Of a DNA stretch of 64,000 nt, positions 12,959 to 24,374 are shown piece by piece. The translations under genes were made by a program, and so were the position numbers. Every line of letters begins with the position of its first letter. The first letter of the stretch is position 1. The notes beneath the pieces are model-generated. The model saw nothing but the letters and a program-made list of their open reading frames with translations, did no database searches and was not told the origin of the DNA. This DNA comes from Wolfiporia cocos. Taxonomy: Eukaryota; Basidiomycota; Agaricomycetes; Polyporales; Phaeolaceae. The stretch is from NCBI GenBank assembly GCA_029448655.1, contig JACCLO010000011.1, forward strand, positions 2,418,001 through 2,482,000, read 5' to 3'.

Positions 12959-15900
12959 ATGAGCCTCCCAACACCACCCAGTACGTCCCACCGCGACAAA
13001 GAAAACCGTGCCCCACGCTTTTCGACCGGCTCTCGCGTCGTATGGTCTGAAGAGAACCAGTACCATACCTTGACCTTGAGCCCGCCGCGGCGTCTGTCAG
13101 TCGAGGCTAGCGCCACAAAACGACCCCCAGCGAGGTCCATCTTGAAGAAGATTGAACGCGCCGTGCTGCCTCTCGACTTCGAGGAAGAGACGAAGGAGAC
13201 GACGCCAGAGCCCCCCGACCCCCTAGCAGATCTTGCCTACCTAGAAAACCCGGTTTCGCGCGTGATCGCCCCCGATGCCACGTTGCGCGACCTTATCGAG
13301 GCGTACTCTGTACTTGCTGCGAGGATTCGGGCATGTGTTCCTGGAAACACGGATGTGGATTGCTCGTGGCCACTTTTCCAGCCGCTGCGAAAGAACAGCG
13401 ACGCGTTCGTTGACGCTGTGACGAGGGATCTTGGGCGTGTCCTGATTGATCCGGTCGAGGCAATTCCAAGTGACAATGCTGCCGCACAACCGCTGGAGGA
13501 GCGATTCAATGGGCTGCCTTCCCCGAAAGAGAGCCCAAAGAAAAAAAGGGGCATGAGCGAGGAGCAAGTCAAGTTCGCGCGAGACCTATCCACGGCATCG
13601 AGCACTGTTATGAGGTTTCTCAGCCTGATGTTCACGCTACCTGCCGTGTATCAAATCTTCTCACGTATGTTTGTCTATCATGATGTTCTGACGCGGGGAT
13701 AACATCTTCGAGATAGATCAACAGCTCGGCTTCATGCTGACAAGTGTGCTGGCGATCCCTCTTGCGAACGAGCTGCCCACGCCCAATGCTCGTAAGACAT
13801 GGGCGACCTCAATGTGGCTCCTTCAAACGCAGCGACTTCCCGCCGAAGTGCTCCTTCCCGCGCGAGATAGGATCACATTCGCACTGCGCAGAGGGATAGA
13901 AGGGGAGCTCGGCAAGGAAGGCAAGAAGGGCTCTGCCAACGACGGACTGAAGGTGCGTGAGTATCCCAAGTCGTGGACGGCGGCGGCTGAGACAACCTCC
14001 AGGCGATCCATGACCTCTCGAGAGCCTATCCAGACGTTTTCGTACCCGCATTTGCCGAGATCCTCCCCTCGATACTCGAGCAGCTCCTGGCGCCCACCCT
14101 GGTGCTCCGCTCCCAAGCGTGCCTCGCGCTCGGCGGTTTCTCCTTCGCCGTGGCCGGCCTCCCACAATCTATTCTACACTCTCGCATTTCGAACATTGTT
14201 GCTTTGTACTTGACGACCACCCAGGATGCGACCGTCTTGAAGGGCCCCGTGAGTCCCACCAAAGACCCTGCTATCATTCGTACTCTCCGCACCGTTCTTG
14301 TCGCCACAGAGCCACAGCACGCCGCGCAGGGTCCCGTTTGGGCATTCTGTGTGTTAGCGAGCTTGATCGTACTGCTCGGGCCCAGACTCTATCAGAACGA
14401 CCAGGTCTTGCGCACGATGCATGCCCTGTTTTCGTGTGGGACACGCCACCCAAAGAGCTCTGTCCGCGCGCTAGGATGTCTTGTCTGGCGTTGCATGGTC
14501 TGGGCGTACTTCCACGAGCCCCTGGAAGAAATAGAGGAGTCCTCTGACGACGATTACGAGGAGAAAGAGAATACTAGTCAAGATGAGAAGGACGGAGAGG
14601 CATCGCAGACTGAAGTCGATCCGGAGAAGGCGCAGCAGCTGTACCAACAACGCATGGACTCCGTCTGGAAGATTGTGCACACAATTATCGACATGGGTGC
14701 TGGCGTGAGCATCATCGGCGCGCTGCTGGGCACAACGCCGACGGACTCGCGAAACCTCAAGCGCGCGCTGAATGTGCTGCGTTTGATGAGCCTGAAGGGC
14801 GGACACACATGCAAGGATGCACTCGATACTGCAGTGCACCTCGTCAGCATGGCCGAAGTGGCCCCGTGGGAGCCGTGCAAGCTGCTCACCCCTGGGCTGT
14901 TCAGCTCTTCGCCAGGACTGCTGACGGCGGATTACAAGTTGCTGGCGCAAACCGTGAAGCCGCTCTTTGAAGACTGTGCGCAGGTTGAGGATGTCAGGGC
15001 GTTGACGCAGGAAGAGCTATCGAAGGACTGGGTGTTCAGTGCCCTGCTGAAAGTCTGGCAGGAAGGCATTTCCGCGCTGAAGTTGCCCTGGGGAACTGAG
15101 ATACCGGTAAGCTCACATTATGAGATGTCGGCAGGTTCTGACATGGTATCTGGTGGATAGACTGAGATTCTTGACGTTTGGTTCGGGCTCCTGAGGGCAC
15201 CTGTAGAAGCATTCAAAGGTTGGTTAGATCGCTCCAAGTCTGGAAATATCTGACATTGTTGTAGCCACCAACGATGAGGAAGGCCTCACGGACTTCGCAT
15301 ATCGCTGTGTGAAAACTATCACCAGCCTCATCGAAGATCCGGAGCTGGAACTTGCTGTGGAATTGGACGAGCCCGACAGCATCCTTCCCACCAGCCCAGC
15401 CAAGCCCGGCAGCGACCGGGTTCCCCAAATGCCCTCGACAGCACAACGTCGCAACATGGGCGTGAAGCTCTACCTCGCCCGCGAGCTCTGGCACATCTCG
15501 CGGGGCGTCTTCCCTCCGCCGATCCTCAGCAAGATGTCCGTACAGATGCTGACGTATCTGGTTCACGAGGAAGCCGTTTTCATTGGGAACGGTAAAGTTC
15601 ATGTCATCGACGAGGTGCACTCCCAATACGCCACGCTCTGCTCAGAGGTCGCCTTCGCATCGACAGACATCAGCCTGCTTGGCGATTTCTGGAGCGACAA
15701 GCTGGATGGCGAGAAGGAGAGGCTGCCGAGGAAGTGGACTGCCGAAATGCGCAGCGCGGTGTGGCATATGTTTGTGCTCAAGTGGAACGACGGCGAGGTG
15801 GCCTGGCAGCATGCCATTGCCATGCTCGGTGTGCCGTTCATGTGAGTTGTTGTTGCAAAACCCTGCATTGTCTGATGCCCTCTGTAGGGATATGAACGCG

Positions 15901-18206
15901 TGGGACATGTCCAGCGATGATGTCGAGACGTGGGACAGGCTTCTGCGGGCCACCATTGCGAAGGCTCTCGACGATGGGATCGACTCCGTGTCAGTCATCG
16001 ACCAGGTCGCAGCGCAAGTCTCGTCCTACTCCATGCCGACATTCTCGTCATCCACCCGTGTGGCGGACTTGCTCCTTTCGCATCTTGAGATTACTGAGGC
16101 GCGCCAAGTTCCTGTGGAAGTCTTCGAATTTGTCAACAATACCCTGGTCTCAACCTACCCTCCCGAGCCGCGCAACAAAGTCGAGTCCCTGTGGTTGATC
16201 AGGTCACTCTCGCGGGTCATAGACACTTGTCCGCCGGAGCTTCAGCTGAGCATATTCAACCTGCTGCAGGATGGTCTGTCCCTCTGGATCGCGGATGACT
16301 ATCAGGTCTTTGCCATGGACGTGTATGCGATGGATGTGAGTCAAATATGGAACTGGCACGTTGCTTGATGCTGACAGCAGAACAGGTGATGCCAGTATAC
16401 CAGACTATCTTGCTCGCCATTCGCTCGCTGCCAGAGCCACTCAGGACACTCGAGGTGCTTGCTCCCCTCGTGGAGTCGGCATTTAACGGGCGTCAGGACA
16501 AGCTGGAGGCTGCGAAGCAGGCATTCGAGGAGCTATGGCAGGCGTCGTACGCAAGCATGCCCGAGCCACCCTGCGGTTGGCCCGAGAGGATCCAGACCTG
16601 CCTGCAGATCATGAGTGGCGAGGCACCGCAGACCCAGGCAGACTTGCTATCGAAGGCCGAGACGGACGAGGAGGAAGAGTCTAACGACTCCCTCTTCGCG
16701 CTCACGGACAGCGACAACAGCGAGAACGACGAGCTCGAGGTCTCCGCCGCGCTCTACTCGCCGCGCTCGCCGTCCTCGCCGCTGCCGCCGTCCTCGCCGA
16801 TCCCCGAGGACGCTGACGATGCCGATGAGGGAGAGGACGAGTGCACGCCAAGGTCCACCCCGCGCGCGCCACCCGCCACGCCGACGCGTGGGCGGCCGGA
16901 CGCGCCGCGCAGCCTCGCGCGCCTCCCGTCGCTGCTCGAGACGATGGCGTCGCCGCGGCGCGCGCCCAAGGAGCGGGAGGTGCGCACGCGGCGCCGCCTG
17001 CAGACGTCTGCGCGGCGGGCGAGCGTCCAGGACAAGGAGAACGCCGCGCCGCGGCTGCCCGGGTCTGCGCTCGGAAAGCGGCGCGGGGAGGAGGAATCTG
17101 ACGCGGAGGTGCCGCAGAGGAAGAGGAGCAGGCGTGTGGGCGAGGCCGACGGCGCCGGGGACGAGCGCGCGGGCGCCTCCCGCCAGCCGACGCAGGCGCA
17201 GCCGAGCACGCTTGTAGGAGAGCCGGCCGGCGACGCTGATGCGGACGCGTCGTCGTCGAGCGGGGCCGAGACCGAGGTCGAGAGCCAGAGCGAGGCCGAG
17301 AGCGAAAGCGAGGCCGAGCCGGAGGAGACGTGTGCGTCTTCTGCGACGCCGACGCCGACGCCAGGCTCCAGGAAGCGCAAGAGCGAGGTGTTTGATGGCG
17401 TCGAGGTGCCCACGCTGCGCCTGCTCGGGCTCCAGCAGCGCGTGTCGCTCCTGCTGGAGAGCAGCCACCCCGGCGCGGAGTCCGACTCCGACTCTGAGGG
17501 CGTCGACGCCAGCCCCACTGCGCGGGCTGTCGGCGCGCGGGCCGGCAGCAGGCTCGTGCGCCGCATGTCGACCCCTGCAGCGAAGGCGAAGCGCACGCTC
17601 CGGCGCACGCACTCAGTGGCGAACATCGGCGGCGCGGACGAGAACGCGACGCCGCAGCAGGCGGAGAGCCCGACGAAGAGGAGGCGCAGCGCGGGGCCCG
17701 GACGCGTGGCGGAGCTGCGCGCGGAGGGGGCGAGCGCGGGCCCAGTCAGCGCGATCGTGCTGTCGTCGCCCCTGCGCGCGCACGCCCCGGTCGTTGGCAG
17801 CGGTACGTGCTCCAAGCTCTCTCGAGATGGTTACGGAGACTGACGGTGGCTTACAGACGACTCGGTCATGCTCGCGTCGCCGACGAAGCTCGCCGCGGAT
17901 CTCTCTTCGGACGACGATCCACACATGGGGCAGGTCGCGCCGTTTGGCGTGACCTCGCCCGCGCTGCGCCGCGCGCGGCAGAAGCAGACGGACCCGCCGA
18001 GCAGCGACGACTCGGCCTCGTCCGCGAGCCCCGTGCGCGAGCACGTCAAGCGGCGCCTCGCGCGCATGCCGAGCAACAGCTCTATCAAGTCTGGCTCGAG
18101 CTCCGCCGGCGGTGCGCAGCGCACGCCTGCTGCGCTGCCGCCGACGCCCACTAAGCGGCCCCGTCCGATGATGATGGAAGACCTTGTCAACTGGGGTGAA
18201 TGCTGA
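12959..18206 (+). CDS. RIF1: Rif1-like telomere/replication-timing protein
   Basis: Rif1 recruits protein phosphatase 1 to late origins and telomeres in the nucleus to hold back DDK-driven origin firing. Eight exons: 12959-13664, 13717-13952, 14003-15106, 15161-15218, 15265-15841, 15888-16335, 16386-17802 and 17857-18206. All phases agree and give 1631 residues. Near the N-terminus lie an RVxF-type motif RVVW (26-29) and a SILK motif (60-63), the pair Rif1 uses to dock PP1. Next comes a long helical-repeat region (about 100-1100) starting with LIEAYSVLAARIRA, as in the Rif1_N domain. The tail (about 1110-1631) is disordered, with acidic runs, many Ser-Pro sites and Arg/Lys clusters. Two KEN boxes with a following Pro occur at 14-16 and 1260-1262. 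GC content rises sharply in exon 7. The family call rests on motif order and architecture; paralogous HEAT-repeat proteins are less likely. Confidence 0.82.
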
Positions 18207-19020
18207 ATCGTACAAAACGGATGTATGGATGTGCGCAGGGAGAATGGATACGCGCCGCTATCCCACTGTATCTGAATTTCGTGTCTCGTGCGTGTTGTCT
18301 CGTTATGCGCTCCGTCGGTGTCTGTAAGCTCTATAGCACCTGTAGAATACCTACCTGTACATAGCGATGGATCTGGCTGTCGTTTCGTCCTCTGAGTTTC
18401 ATGCGCTGGCGAATTTGAATACATTTTACAAGGGTGGTCGACATGAGCTATTTTGGAAGTCTAGCGTGATTAGATGCGCCAGCAGACGGTAACCCGGCCG
18501 TGCCACAAGATTAACCTCTCTCGCGGCTGTCTCTCTCGGGCCTAGACCCTGCGTACGGGTACGGGTCGCTCAGCGGAGGCCGCACAAGCGCAGCCCTAAA
18601 AAGGCAAGTCGCCTCCCAAAAGCGGGAAGCTGATCCTTCACGGCGTCTCCCGCTCCTCAATGTTGCTCCATGTCGCTTGGCCGATCTGAGATGGGGCCAA
18701 TCACAGCGAGGCCTTGCTAGAACTATCAGGGAGTGCTGCGCGCGGAGCCGTCTGCGCTCGCCTTGCCGGTCGCTATGTTCGAGCTGCAATGCCTGGACGC
18801 CCTCGGTGGCGGTAGTCGCCCGTGCGGGTCCTCCTCTGCGGCGCGTGCCAAATCGAAGGCGGGCGTGCGCAGTACTGTGTCTAATTATGCACGCGCTGAA
18901 ACAGGCGGCGCCGATCAGTGACGGCGGCGCAGCGGCGGGCGGGCAGGAGTCTGTCACGCTGACGGATCGCGGCTCCCTTCTGGCTTCGCGCGCAAACGGA
19001 CGGTCATGACAACGAGGGCG
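18207..19020. other. Intergenic interval
   Basis: 3' region of the Rif1-like gene followed by GC-rich sequence without a recognised gene. Overlapping ORFs here have the biased composition expected from GC-rich non-coding DNA. Confidence 0.4.
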
Positions 19021-19035
19021 GCCCGCCGTCGCGCT

Positions 19036-19047
19036 CTTATATAATCC
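19036..19047 (+). promoter_or_regulatory. TATA box of the Kre9-like gene
   Basis: CTTATATAATCC lies about 180 bases before the start codon at 19221. It is the only strong TATA-like word in this GC-rich interval, so the mRNA probably starts near 19070-19080. Confidence 0.5.
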
Positions 19048-19165
19048 ACCACGCACCGCTGTCTCCTCCTCGTACGTCCAGCCCGCTGAACGTTATCTGC
19101 ATACCCGCGTACAATACCCGTGCGAGGCCCACTCTCCTTTCCGCGCCGATCCACCGCCGTAACCC

Positions 19166-19211
19166 AACCACCACCACCACCACCACCACCACCACCACCA
19201 CCACCACCACC
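19166..19211. repeat. (CCA)n microsatellite in 5' leader
   Basis: About 15 uninterrupted CCA units just before the start codon at 19221, in what should be the 5' UTR. On the plus strand this gives an unstructured leader. Its length is likely to vary between strains. Confidence 0.85.
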
Positions 19212-19220
19212 AACGCAAGA

Positions 19221-19749
19221 ATGCTCGCCCGCACCGCCGTCCTCGCCGCGTTCGCCGCGTCCGCGCTCGCGTCCCCGCTCTCGTTCATCCCGTGGCAGGA
19301 GGGCAACATCTTCTGGAGCGCCGACATCACGTCCCCGACCTTCCTCACGACGTGGAAGGTCGGCTCGAACGTGTCCGTCACCTGGGACGCGTCCAAGGTG
19401 CCCCAGACGCGCCAGAACGCGTCCGGCATGATCCTCCTCGGCTACCAGACCAAGGACAGCGAGAACCTCGACGTCCGTGAGTGCCCCCGCGTCGTGCCGC
19501 GTGCGTGCGTGCGTGCTGACCCCGCTGCAGAGACGCCCCTCGCGTCGGGCTTCCCCATCGTGGACGGGCAGGTCACCCTCACGGTGCCGAACGTCACCGA
19601 GCGCCACGACTACATCGTCGTCCGTACGTCTCTTCCCCCGTTCGCTCCTTCTTCCCGTCTGCTCACTCCCCCCCCTCCCGCTCTTCCCTCCGTTGACAGT
19701 GTTCGGCGACTCGGGCAACGCCTCCCCCATCTTCTCCATCGTGCAGTAA
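19221..19749 (+). CDS. Secreted Kre9/Knh1-like small protein
   Basis: Exons 19221-19476, 19531-19623 and 19700-19749 give 132 residues. The protein starts with a clear signal peptide (MLARTAVLAAFAASALA, cleavage probably before SP). It then forms one compact domain of the Kre9/Knh1 N-terminal type, with ITSP, W-K-GS-VSVTWD and a closing FGDSGNASPIFSI strand. Four N-glycosylation sequons are visible (NVS, NAS, NVT, NAS). Family members act in the secretory path or cell wall, often linked to beta-1,6-glucan, but the exact function of short basidiomycete versions is unknown. No GPI-anchor signal follows, so it is probably released. Both introns are phase 1. A related gene with the same intron phases and an equal 93-nt middle exon lies at 45682-46319. 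Confidence 0.85.
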
Positions 19750-20553
19750 GCGGCTCGCCCCCTCCGCACTGCACCGCATGCTTCAGCGGACCGTATGGAC
19801 TCCAGCTCCCTCCCGACCCTCTCTCCGCGCGTTTCCTCACAGCCTACTCCCGGCGCGTTCTGCCGCAGCCCCCTCCTCCCCTCCGCCACGACGGACGGGT
19901 GCCACATACTACCTCCCTACCTGGATCGGACACGGACTCCCTCGTTTTGCGCCGCACTCGCTATCCCGCACCGCACAGCCTACTAGCCTAATACACTCCT
20001 ATTAGTACGAATGGAAAGTAAACCAGACTCGAGCATGTGAGCGTGTGCGCGCGAGGAGAAGGCGAGATTGCGCGCGCGAGATGGCGTCATCGCCAGTCGC
20101 TGTGTCGGATTGCGCCGTGCATTGCGAAGCAGTGAGGTGCATATAAGAGACTGCCTAGCCCGGCGAGGAAGCGAATCCCCCTCTTCTGAGATCTCTGTCT
20201 CGGTATGCGAGTCGTCTGCCGACCCAATGTGAAGCGCATATATGCAGCAAGATTGGGCAGCTCAGACTCTTCTGCGTGTTGCTGATGGCAAAGGAACTCA
20301 AATCACAACACGGAAGTGGCGGGGATCTTCCCTCTCACACGAATACGCACATCCGTACGATCCAATAAGCATAAATACCATACGAGCGGGACAGTCACAG
20401 CTAAGCTAGGCAACACTACGACAACACCGGTACACGCACAATAGCCCCCCGGCGGCAGCGTCGGCGGCGGCGGCACCGCGCGGCGGGCTCTACTATACAT
20501 CACTATGGTATCCAGCGTGCGGACGTCCGGCGCGGCGCGCGCGGGCGGGGCGC
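19750..20553. other. Intergenic interval
   Basis: 3' ends of two convergent genes. C/T-rich up to 19980, then mixed sequence. No gene is recognised. Confidence 0.4.
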
Positions 20554-20988
20554 TCAGCAGCACATCTCGCACGGGCAGCAGACGATGTCGGCGATGCACT
20601 CGCAGCAGTCCTTGCAGCCCTCTGCGCGGCGACAGACACACACGTCAGCGGACGGCCGTGCACGGCGAGCAGAGACACGCACCAAAGCAGAGGAAGCACT
20701 CGAGCGCGCCGAGGAAGCAGTCCTACGTGGGGGCGGGCCGTGAGCGGCGCCGCAGGGCGACGGTGGGAGGGGGGGGGGCGTACCTTTCCGGCACCTCCTC
20801 CGCGGAGGCGGCTCGCCTTGCCGTGGTGGTGCTGGCACTCCTGCTGCGGCTGGCGCGCGGGCGGGTTCGTCATGCCTGTGGGCGGGTCAGCGGCGCCCTC
20901 GCGACGGCGACGGCGGCGGGCGCGGACACGCACTCATCGACACGGCCTGGGGCTGGGTGCTGGTCATCGCGGGCTTAGCGGCGTCCAT
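20554..20988 (-). CDS. Small cysteine-rich (CYSTM-like) protein
   Basis: Exons in transcript order: 20988-20934, 20875-20784, 20722-20683 and 20621-20554, giving 84 residues with all phases matching. The N-terminal half is polar (Pro, Gln, His). The C-terminal 35 residues are packed with 11 cysteines, in a pattern of CFLGALECFLCF followed by CKDCCECIADIVCCPCEMCC at the very end. This resembles cysteine-rich tail-anchored (CYSTM-type) proteins, which sit in membranes and are tied to stress or metal tolerance. There is no signal peptide. The family assignment is by pattern only, since the hydrophobic spacing is shorter than in plant CYSTM. A TATAAA word on the minus strand near 21113-21119 lies about 125 bases upstream. 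Confidence 0.7.
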
Positions 20989-22930
20989 GGTCGTTCGTGA
21001 AGGTAAGGTGGTCTGTGGGTGGGAGCTGCTGGCTTTGCCTTGGGCGGGAGACTAGGGGCTAAGGGGCTCTGCTCTGGGTGGTCGCGAGGGAAAGGGGCAG
21101 GTGGCGCAGGCGTTTATAAAGGCTGGGGCGCAGGCGAGCGCGATGGAGCGGAAGCATGGTGATTTCATCATAGCCCCGTTGGCCTCGCAGCAGCTGCATC
21201 ACCGCCTTAGCTGATCCCTATAATAAGACGCGCTGGCTTCGTGCAGGCACCGCCCGCGGCCTGTGCACGCGGGCACTTCACGCTGCCTGCGGGGCTGCCC
21301 GCGGTTCGCAGTTCGCAGCGGTGGTGCAGGGCACTGGAGCCACTCGCCCCACAGGCAGCTGAGCGCGGTTGCCTTTAGGCTTGGCACGCTGCTGCGCGCC
21401 TGCAGCGCGCTGCTTCTGTTTCAATTTCAGCGCTCGCTTGCTAGGGTCCCACCGCGTGCATGCCGTTGCGGGGCATCGCCCTGCCTACCTGAGGATCGCC
21501 TCCGGCTGTGGCTGTCCATGTCGAGCTGAGGACATCCCCCGTCCAGCTGCAGTATCTCGCAGGCCCGGGTGGGCTGTGCGAGGAATTTGTCGAGATACGC
21601 TCGTCCGTGCGGGGCCGGAGTGTAATTCGGAACATGTCATGCCGCCGTGTCGGGCCGTCACGGCCGAGATATGCACCAGCGACAGAGCGACAGATACATT
21701 TCAGTTGTATGTATGGTAAACCCGTACCCAGGTCGAGACATGGACAACACACAGTACAGCTTGGCGAAGGCTAGGCATACACGCAGGGCAGCCCGGTGAT
21801 GAATTGCATGGGGAAAACGCGGAGATACATCATGCATAATGGACAAGGCATACGGCATAGACATAGAGGTGGGATGGGAACGCCACAGGCCAGTTGCAGC
21901 GAGACGTGAACGGGAGAAACAGATAGAGATTAACGATGGCATGTTCGTCGCACCTGCGCCGCCCACGTTCGCACTCCCACCGAGATGAAGACAGCAACCG
22001 GCCATCTCCCGGGATTCTGCACACGCACACACCCAGCAGCACGAGAACGCCATCGACGTCGCAGCGGAGCCACGCCGGCGGAGCCACGGCGAAACCGTCA
22101 GCGACGTCATTCATCTCCCCACACCCGCCCCAGCCCCAGTGCCAGGAGCTTGCACATTCAGATCCGCGGCGCACGCGCACGCCCCGGCCGCAGTGCAGCC
22201 GCCCTGAGGAGTGAGGAGTGCCCCGTAGACGCGGAGGACGTCCGCGCGCCACTTCGACCTGGCCGCCTGCGCCACCGAGCTCTGCATCCGCGCGCGCAGC
22301 CGCCGTACCAGGCTCGGCCGCAGGCCCACCGCGAGCGGCGCAGCTGCAGCTGCAGCTGCAGCGGCGCCCGCAGCCCGGCCGCGGCGCGCGCGATCGTCGT
22401 CCCGCGGCGCACGCGCGCGGCACGTCACGGCCGTCGTCGTCCGTGCTGCGTCCTCCACGTGCGGCCGGTCGAGATAACGGAGGTCGAAGACGGACGCGTG
22501 GCTGTGGGCACATGCGCGTGGGTGAGCATCGGGATCACGCTGGAGGGATAATGGCGCACAATACGGGTGGCACGACTGCGCCGGAGCCCCGGCGTGCGGG
22601 CGCGCAGTCTGCGCGCTCGAGGTAGCGGAGGTCGTAGATCGAGTTCAAATTTGTGGGAGAGGCTGGCTGGCCATGTTTGTGCATCACAAGGGCTGAGGCG
22701 GAACCGGGGCGCGTAGGGAAGAGGGTGAGCTAGACCGAGGAATCAGTCAATTGGGTGCGCTGGCGGATACGATCCAGTGTGGCGGCTGTGCCACTTGGTG
22801 GAGGGCGAGCCACATTAGCTTTTATACCCTGCTTGATGTTAGTGTCGACATTGCGCATACGGAACGCACCAGAAAGTCGATGCACGCTCGTGCCGGCGTG
22901 AGTTCGTACCGTTAAGTGAGCCCCATCCAG
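20989..22930. other. GC-rich interval without a firm gene
   Basis: Contains the promoter of the cysteine-rich gene (about 21000-21150). A weak minus-strand reading frame lies at 22111-22458 with an alanine run from a CTGCAG repeat near 22341-22364 and a helical segment (MQSSVAQAARSKWRADVLRV). It has no recognised family, and the base composition alone would give such ORFs, so it is not called as a gene. Confidence 0.35.
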
Positions 22931-23913
22931 GTCTCTGGTAACAGTCGAGGTGTGCATGCCACAAAGCAGACTTTGAGAGCCCTATTCTTGGATCTCCCCG
23001 CCTAAACCTGCATAATGTTGGCAGGCCTCCCACGGGGTGCAGAGACCTTGCACCCATTTCTACGTGAAGCAGAGCGCGTGTTCCATTCGAGTGCAGCTCA
23101 TGAATGATTGAGTTGCAATTGCCAGCCGGTAGGTGTGAACGAGAGACGCATATAGGCGGCGGCGACCGCGCGTGATCCTCCTCGACCGCACCGGTGCTAG
23201 CGGTTACGCGAGTCTGCAGCGTCGATGGTCTGCACCAGGGCAGCTCGGGGCGTTCCTGCCAAATCGCACTGCAGTATCCTGGTCAGCTGGAGAGCGACTC
23301 GAAGACGCGAACGCGAAAGTCCTGCCGGTCATACGCGACATATGAATGAAAGCGCGACCTGGATCAGCGCACGTCTCGTAGTGTTTTTTTCGCGTCAGCT
23401 TAGTCACCGCGCCGGCTGTGGATATCTTCAGAAGCTTGATAGTCATGCAATACAATGCACACCTCGAAGCCTTCCTGATCGCCTCGCCCGCAGACTGCAG
23501 GAGGACCTTCCGTGGACTAGGGATTTCGCACAACCCTCCGCATAGGCTTCCGGAGCGAGTCGCTCTCGGTGTGTACGGGGCGTGTGCTGAAGCGGCCCAG
23601 GACAGTCGAGTATTGTGTCCTGATCTTCATCTTCACGCGTGTCCTGATGCGCATCACAAACGGAGGTGCGCCGCGCGGGAAAAAGAGGGTGCAGAGACGA
23701 AGCGTTGTCAATATCGAATTGCCGAGCCTGCAGGATCACCGTGCATGTCTACACCTGCTGATCAGCTGGGAGACTCACGTACGCGAAGGGGCCCGAGAAC
23801 CAGACATACGTTCCCTGGGGCTATGAAAGATGAAAGCGCGGGACGATCGAGGCCGTCTGATCGGCGCGGCCATTGCATTTGTCGCGTGGTGTTGTTTGAG
23901 CGCTCCGCCACTC
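22931..23913. repeat. 1-kb dispersed repeat, copy 1
   Basis: Matches 27821-28795 in the same orientation almost throughout, with few substitutions and some short indels. A third, short piece of its right end occurs near 34784-34870. It lacks obvious terminal repeats. ORFs inside differ between copies by frame-shifting indels, so coding capacity is doubtful. The unit borders DUF6533-like gene copies in each case, so it may have been copied together with them. Confidence 0.8.
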
Positions 23914-24374
23914 GATGGGTGGCCTGTGAGATGGATACGGAGTATAACAAACGCACGGAAGGCGGGACAGCTGTCAAGAACGTCGACATAGGTATTTGAT
24001 ATCTCCTTTGGAAGCCGAAGCTGACGCTGATTGACATGATGTAACCGGGTGAGGCGTCAGTAAGATTCAGTCAATTGATGAGTCGATCCCAGTGAATAGC
24101 TGAATGCTACAGCACAGAATTAACACGCTGTACATTAGTCTGTACTCGGTTTAGATCTGGCCGAGGGTACTGACTTGACATGGTTTGATGATTTGATCAC
24201 AGTCCAAAGAGTCTATCTGAAGGGATTGATATACTTTTAGGTCCAAAGCTTAGAATCAGTACGTTGAATCAGTACATTATTTGGTCTGTACATCTTATCG
24301 TATGTACGAATGCCCAGACACATGTGATTAAACTACAGCAAGCCGTGAGATTGCGAGCAGCTCATGTCGGGCCG
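23914..24374. other. Interval before DUF6533 copy B
   Basis: AT-richer sequence with no ORF of interest, between the 1-kb repeat and the 3' end of DUF6533-like copy B. Confidence 0.35.

Noticed and set aside
16615..18215. Long opposite-strand and alternative-frame ORFs (up to 353 codons)
   Set aside because: They are shadows of the GC-rich Rif1-like exons; their compositions are Arg/Ala-rich and the plus-strand frame fits the exon phases and motifs.
22111..22458. Minus-strand ORF with an alanine run and helical part
   Set aside because: The CTGCAG repeat and high GC explain the open frame; no start context, intron or family support.
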